NCBI GenBank assembly: GCA_016212925.1
Contig: JACRDF010000037.1
Location: 1 to 64,000, forward strand
Origin: Desulfomonile tiedjei
Lineage (GTDB): Bacteria; Desulfobacterota; Desulfomonilia; Desulfomonilales; Desulfomonilaceae
DNA length: 64,000 bases
Reading direction: 5' to 3'
Shown: positions 61,121 through 64,000 of the stretch, in pieces
Position numbering within the stretch: the stretch's first letter is position 1
How the letters are laid out: every line of letters starts with the position of its first letter
The notes under the pieces: model-generated
Database searches by the model: none
What the model saw: only the letters and a program-made list of their open reading frames with translations
What the model was told of the DNA's origin: nothing
Made by a program: the position numbers and the translations under genes

Positions 61121-62197
61121 TTAGCTCACGGTCTCCGAGGTGCCGATCTTCATGATGAATTCGGCCATCAGGTAGTCCGGAAGGATTTTTTCCACCGCGC
61201 CTTTCTCCAGAACGGCTAAAGGCATAGATGGGTCCATCGCATTGTTTATATCTTGAACAACGCCCGTCCCCCCGGCGCTCCGGATTTCCGCTATTCCCTC
61301 GGCCCCGTCTCTGCCTGCTCCCGTCATCACAATGCCGATGGCCCGCTCGCCCATGGCGGCCAATGAGGTCAGCATGCCATCTATAGGGCCATTGTTCGGG
61401 GGCGCCGCGTGTCTGCCCGGCATCAATGCCGTAGTTCCGTCGCCGTTCCTTTCCAGGACAACTCCGCTTTCGCCCGAGCACACATAACAGACCCCCGGCT
61501 CCGGAACGGTAACTTCTTTGACACCTTTGACTCGTACAACGCTGTGACTATCGAGATACGACACAAATGGCTCTATATAACGTGCCGGGACCAGAACAAC
61601 CGCTACTAGTGTGCCCCGGAAGTCCGCCTGAAGCGCGGGGACAATTCGAAGCAGGGAGTAATAGCCTCCAGTGCCCGCGCCCACTCCGATAAAAGGCCAG
61701 GAGGAATCAACGCCGACGGGACTCGTCTTCCGAAGCGGAGGAGGCGCGCTTACTCTGATGTATTTGGATCTGCCTGTCCTAATGGCTGCAGCTCTTCTCA
61801 CCTTTGCGATTATGTCGGCCTTTTGCTTGTCCAAGCTCTCGTCGTCCCTGCGGGAGGGTTTTGCAATAACGTCAATTGCTCCGTACCGGAGAGCGTCGAA
61901 GGTGGTCCTCGCGCCCTCTTTCGTAAGAGCGCTGATCATCACTGTGGGTACGCCGTGCTTGACCATGATATGTTTCAGAGCCGTTATACCGCTCATTTTC
62001 GGCATCTCTACGTCCAGGGTAATCACGTCCGGCTTGAGCGTCTCCACCATGCGCATGGCTTCTATGCCGTCCTTCGCCTGGCCTACCACCTCGATCTGAT
62101 TGTCTTCATTCAGGATAGCAGCGATTTGCCTGGACATCAGAGCCGAATCGTCCACCACCAGGACCTTGATTTTATTGTTTTCAGAATTACCACTCAT
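61121..62197 (-). CDS. CheB-like protein with intact receiver and degenerate methylesterase domain
   Basis: The 358-residue protein has the CheB layout: receiver (VVDDSALM; acceptor Asp62 in LDVEMPKMSG; Lys113 in VIAKP), linker to about residue 165, then the methylesterase fold. In CheB the catalytic Ser lies in GASTGG and the His in QHMP. Here these blocks read GAGTGG (Gly175, codon GGC at 61673-61675) and VLVP (Leu202). Only the Asp of TGAGRDGA (Asp297) remains. So demethylation of chemoreceptors is very unlikely, while phosphorylation by CheA is expected. It follows parA and cheA in an operon-like row (gap to parA 71 bases). It may act as a phosphate sink, a binding regulator or an output protein. 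Confidence 0.88.
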   Translation of the reverse strand: MSGNSENNKIKVLVVDDSALMSRQIAAILNEDNQIEVVGQAKDGIEAMRMVETLKPDVITLDVEMPKMSGITALKHIMVKHGVPTVMISALTKEGARTTFDALRYGAIDVIAKPSRRDDESLDKQKADIIAKVRRAAAIRTGRSKYIRVSAPPPLRKTSPVGVDSSWPFIGVGAGTGGYYSLLRIVPALQADFRGTLVAVVLVPARYIEPFVSYLDSHSVVRVKGVKEVTVPEPGVCYVCSGESGVVLERNGDGTTALMPGRHAAPPNNGPIDGMLTSLAAMGERAIGIVMTGAGRDGAEGIAEIRSAGGTGVVQDINNAMDPSMPLAVLEKGAVEKILPDYLMAEFIMKIGTSETVS

Positions 62198-62268
62198 TCA
62201 TCATGTACCTTGGAACAACTGTAGATCTCAATGGGCGGCGGGTGCACAACTAGATGGGCCGGAATGCC

Positions 62269-63042
62269 TCAGCGCAGCCCGCCCAGTATCTCCCGGGCCA
62301 ACTGTACATAGGCCTTTGCGCCTGGAGATTGAATGTCATATGCGATTATAGGCTCCCGCCGATCGGGGACTTCGGCCAACCGGGGATCTCTTGGGATGAT
62401 CGTTCTGAAGACCCTGTCTTTGAGGTATTGTCTGACTTCCTGAACCACCTTCACTGTAAAGCGAGCCCTTTTGTCAGCCATGGTGATGAGGAAGCCGAAA
62501 ATAGTCAGTTTGGTATTGTGTTTCCTTTTCACTTCCAGTGCTGCTCTGAGCACTCGGCCGACCGTGCCCAGGGAGGCATACTCGCATTGCACCGGCATCA
62601 GGTACGAATCAGCAGTTGCAAGAGCAGCGTAGGTCGGATTGTCCAGCCTCGGAGGGCAATCAAGAAAAACATAATCGTAATTGGACTTCAGCGCCGTCAG
62701 AACACGGCTCAAGCGCCCCATGTCTTTCTGCAGCAACTCGAAATACAGGATTTCATCTCCCACTGACCGAATGTTTTCGGGAAGGACTTCCAGGCGGGGT
62801 AGCCGCGGATGTGTCTGGAAGACAAGATCGCTGGGCGAGCTACCGTCCCGTAAGGCATCGAGCAGTCCTGTCTGTACGTCCGATGACTCCAGGCCGAAGC
62901 ATTTGGTGAGGCCGCACTGGGGATCCAGTCCGACCAGCAGGACCTTCTTCTTTATTGCTGAAAGGCAGGCCCCCAAATTGACCGCTGTGGCTGTTTTGCC
63001 GACACCACCTTTCTGGCTGACTATTGCTATGACCTGGCCCAT
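62269..63042 (-). CDS. ParA/MinD-family ATPase of the chemosensory operon
   Basis: A 257-residue P-loop ATPase with deviant Walker A KGGVGKTATAVNLGACLS, Walker A' region LVGLDPQCG and Walker B YVFLDCPPRLDNPTYAALATADSYLMPVQ. No membrane-targeting helix is seen at the C terminus (unlike MinD). ATPases of this type place chemoreceptor clusters or chromosomes at given cell sites; examples are ParC of Vibrio and PpfA of Rhodobacter. It is 15 bases downstream of cheA, and its position between cheA and cheB argues for array positioning or partition of a chemosensory complex. Start ATG 63042. Confidence 0.9.
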   Translation of the reverse strand: MGQVIAIVSQKGGVGKTATAVNLGACLSAIKKKVLLVGLDPQCGLTKCFGLESSDVQTGLLDALRDGSSPSDLVFQTHPRLPRLEVLPENIRSVGDEILYFELLQKDMGRLSRVLTALKSNYDYVFLDCPPRLDNPTYAALATADSYLMPVQCEYASLGTVGRVLRAALEVKRKHNTKLTIFGFLITMADKRARFTVKVVQEVRQYLKDRVFRTIIPRDPRLAEVPDRREPIIAYDIQSPGAKAYVQLAREILGGLR

Positions 63043-63057
63043 ATTTTCTTGTTCCTT

Positions 63058-64000
63058 TTAGAGGTCCGCGTGATTGTTCAAAGCGGCCAGACGACTGGGT
63101 TGAAAGAATCGGGCGCCCGAGGCTGCAAGCTGCCTCTGCCTATTTATAATATCTTCGACCATCTCTGTCACGTCGAGAACCAGTGCTATGGTCCCGTCTC
63201 CGAGAATGGTCGAGCCTGCAAGGCCTCTGCTCTCGCAAACATGTTCCGCCAGGGGCTTTATGACCACGTCCTGCTCGCCGATTAGTTCCTCCACCAGGAG
63301 ACCGACCGTTTTCATACCAAACATCGCGAGAACCAGGAATCTGGGCTGCTTGTTTTTATCGTAGTCTTTCAGGTTGAAAACCTGATCGACCCTCAAAATC
63401 GGAATCGTCTCATCGCGGAATTTGATGACCTCGAAGCCTTCTATGGTCGTAATATCGCTAGGGGAAACTTGAAGGATCTCTCTTACGGACGTGAGAGGAA
63501 TGGCAAAAACGTGTTTGTCGACACGAATGAGCAGCGTTTGGATGATCGCGAGGGTCAAGGGTATCCTTATGGATATTCGGGTGCCCTGTCCCTCTTCGGA
63601 CTCGATCTCTACGTGGCCGTTAATCTTTTCCACGTCTTTCTTGACCACATCCATGCCGACGCCACGACCCGATGTCCGCGTCACCCTTTTGCTCGTACTA
63701 AAACCGGGGATAAACAAGAAGTTTTGAAGGTCTTGGGGAGTGAGGCCTTTCGTATCCTGAGCCTCAATTAGGCGACTTTCGACCGCTTTCTCCAGGATCG
63801 CTTTGCTGTTGATCCCGGCTCCGTCATCTTCGACGTCGATGACCACCTGATTCCCCTGAGAATACGCACTCAGAGAGATCGTCCCTTCTTCCTTCTTCCC
63901 TGACTGTTTTCGGATAGCCTTGTCTTCGATACCATGATCGACAGCGTTGCGAATCAGGTGTACCAGCGGGTTGTAGATCTGTTCAATCACCCTCTTGTCC
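63058..64000 (-). CDS. cheA: CheA-type histidine kinase, C-terminal part (cut by window end)
   Basis: Only the last 314 residues are in the window; the gene continues beyond 64000. Seen are the ATPase domain (N-box HLIRNAVDHGIE, G1 DVEDDGAGINS, G2 GRGVGMDVVKKDVEKINGHVEIESEEGQG) and the C-terminal CheW-like domain (LALIIQTLLIRVDKHVFAIPLTSVREIL to the end). The HPt domain with the phosphorylated His would be outside the window. It is the first visible gene of cheA-parA-cheB and would feed phosphate to the CheB-like receiver and possibly to CheY elsewhere. Confidence 0.93.
   Translation of the reverse strand, partial: DKRVIEQIYNPLVHLIRNAVDHGIEDKAIRKQSGKKEEGTISLSAYSQGNQVVIDVEDDGAGINSKAILEKAVESRLIEAQDTKGLTPQDLQNFLFIPGFSTSKRVTRTSGRGVGMDVVKKDVEKINGHVEIESEEGQGTRISIRIPLTLAIIQTLLIRVDKHVFAIPLTSVREILQVSPSDITTIEGFEVIKFRDETIPILRVDQVFNLKDYDKNKQPRFLVLAMFGMKTVGLLVEELIGEQDVVIKPLAEHVCESRGLAGSTILGDGTIALVLDVTEMVEDIINRQRQLAASGARFFQPSRLAALNNHADL

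Noticed and set aside
1-64000. CRISPR array, tRNA or rRNA genes, prophage or defence islands
   Set aside because: No regularly spaced direct repeats, no tRNA-like cloverleaf or rRNA segment, and no integrase, capsid, nuclease or toxin-antitoxin proteins were recognised on either strand.

Overview
The window looks like chromosomal DNA of an anaerobic bacterium of the Desulfobacterota (former Deltaproteobacteria), perhaps a Desulfomonile- or Syntrophobacter-like organism. This is inferred from gene content: a ferredoxin-dependent 2-oxoacid oxidoreductase, an adenosylcobalamin-dependent ribonucleotide reductase, two branched-chain-amino-acid-type (Liv) ABC transporters, several large hybrid histidine kinases, a sigma-54 activator, and long intergenic spaces filled with dispersed palindromic repeats. 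No rRNA, tRNA, CRISPR array, phage or transposase gene was seen.

Layout. 0.5-11.6 kb: a small cysteine phosphatase, then a long minus-strand gene train read right to left as livK-livH-livM-livG-livF-korD-korA-korB-korC-pxpA-pxpB-pxpC. It would import an amino or organic acid, oxidise a 2-oxoacid to acyl-CoA with ferredoxin, and open 5-oxoproline to glutamate. A TTGACA promoter with a 9-bp inverted repeat over its -10 precedes it. 11.6-20.6 kb: a polyprenyl-phosphate sugar transferase, two large hybrid kinases and a DedA membrane protein. 20.9-30.1 kb: a small secreted protein, then a plus-strand catabolic cluster (SDR dehydrogenase, Liv binding protein, acyl-CoA ligase, livHMGF). 30.5-37.2 kb: a secreted MetX-fold hydrolase-like protein, a membrane-bound sigma-54 activator, a TPR protein and a small helical protein. 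37.2-45.3 kb (minus): an acyl-CoA synthetase with an RND/MMPL exporter, an ElyC/YdcF-type protein, a universal stress protein and a fused membrane/spermidine-synthase protein. 45.8-53.5 kb (plus): a secreted proline-rich protein, cytidine deaminase, a zinc-ribbon relative of the small helical protein, NrdJ with a structured leader, an ankyrin protein and PhoU. 53.7-58.4 kb (plus): radical SAM/SPASM protein, GT-C-like membrane protein and family 2 glycosyltransferase. 58.6-64 kb (minus): a hybrid kinase, then a chemosensory operon cheA-parA-cheB cut by the window end.

Most notable points. The CheB in the chemosensory operon keeps its receiver domain but has lost the catalytic serine and histidine of the methylesterase, and it sits beside a ParA-type ATPase. 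The nrdJ leader is about 150 nt, structured, and carries short sequence pieces reminiscent of cobalamin riboswitch cores. The transporter-oxidoreductase-oxoprolinase train is an unusually complete uptake-to-oxidation unit. Two unlinked small proteins share an unnamed helical domain. Several families of nested palindromic repeats fill the gaps between genes.
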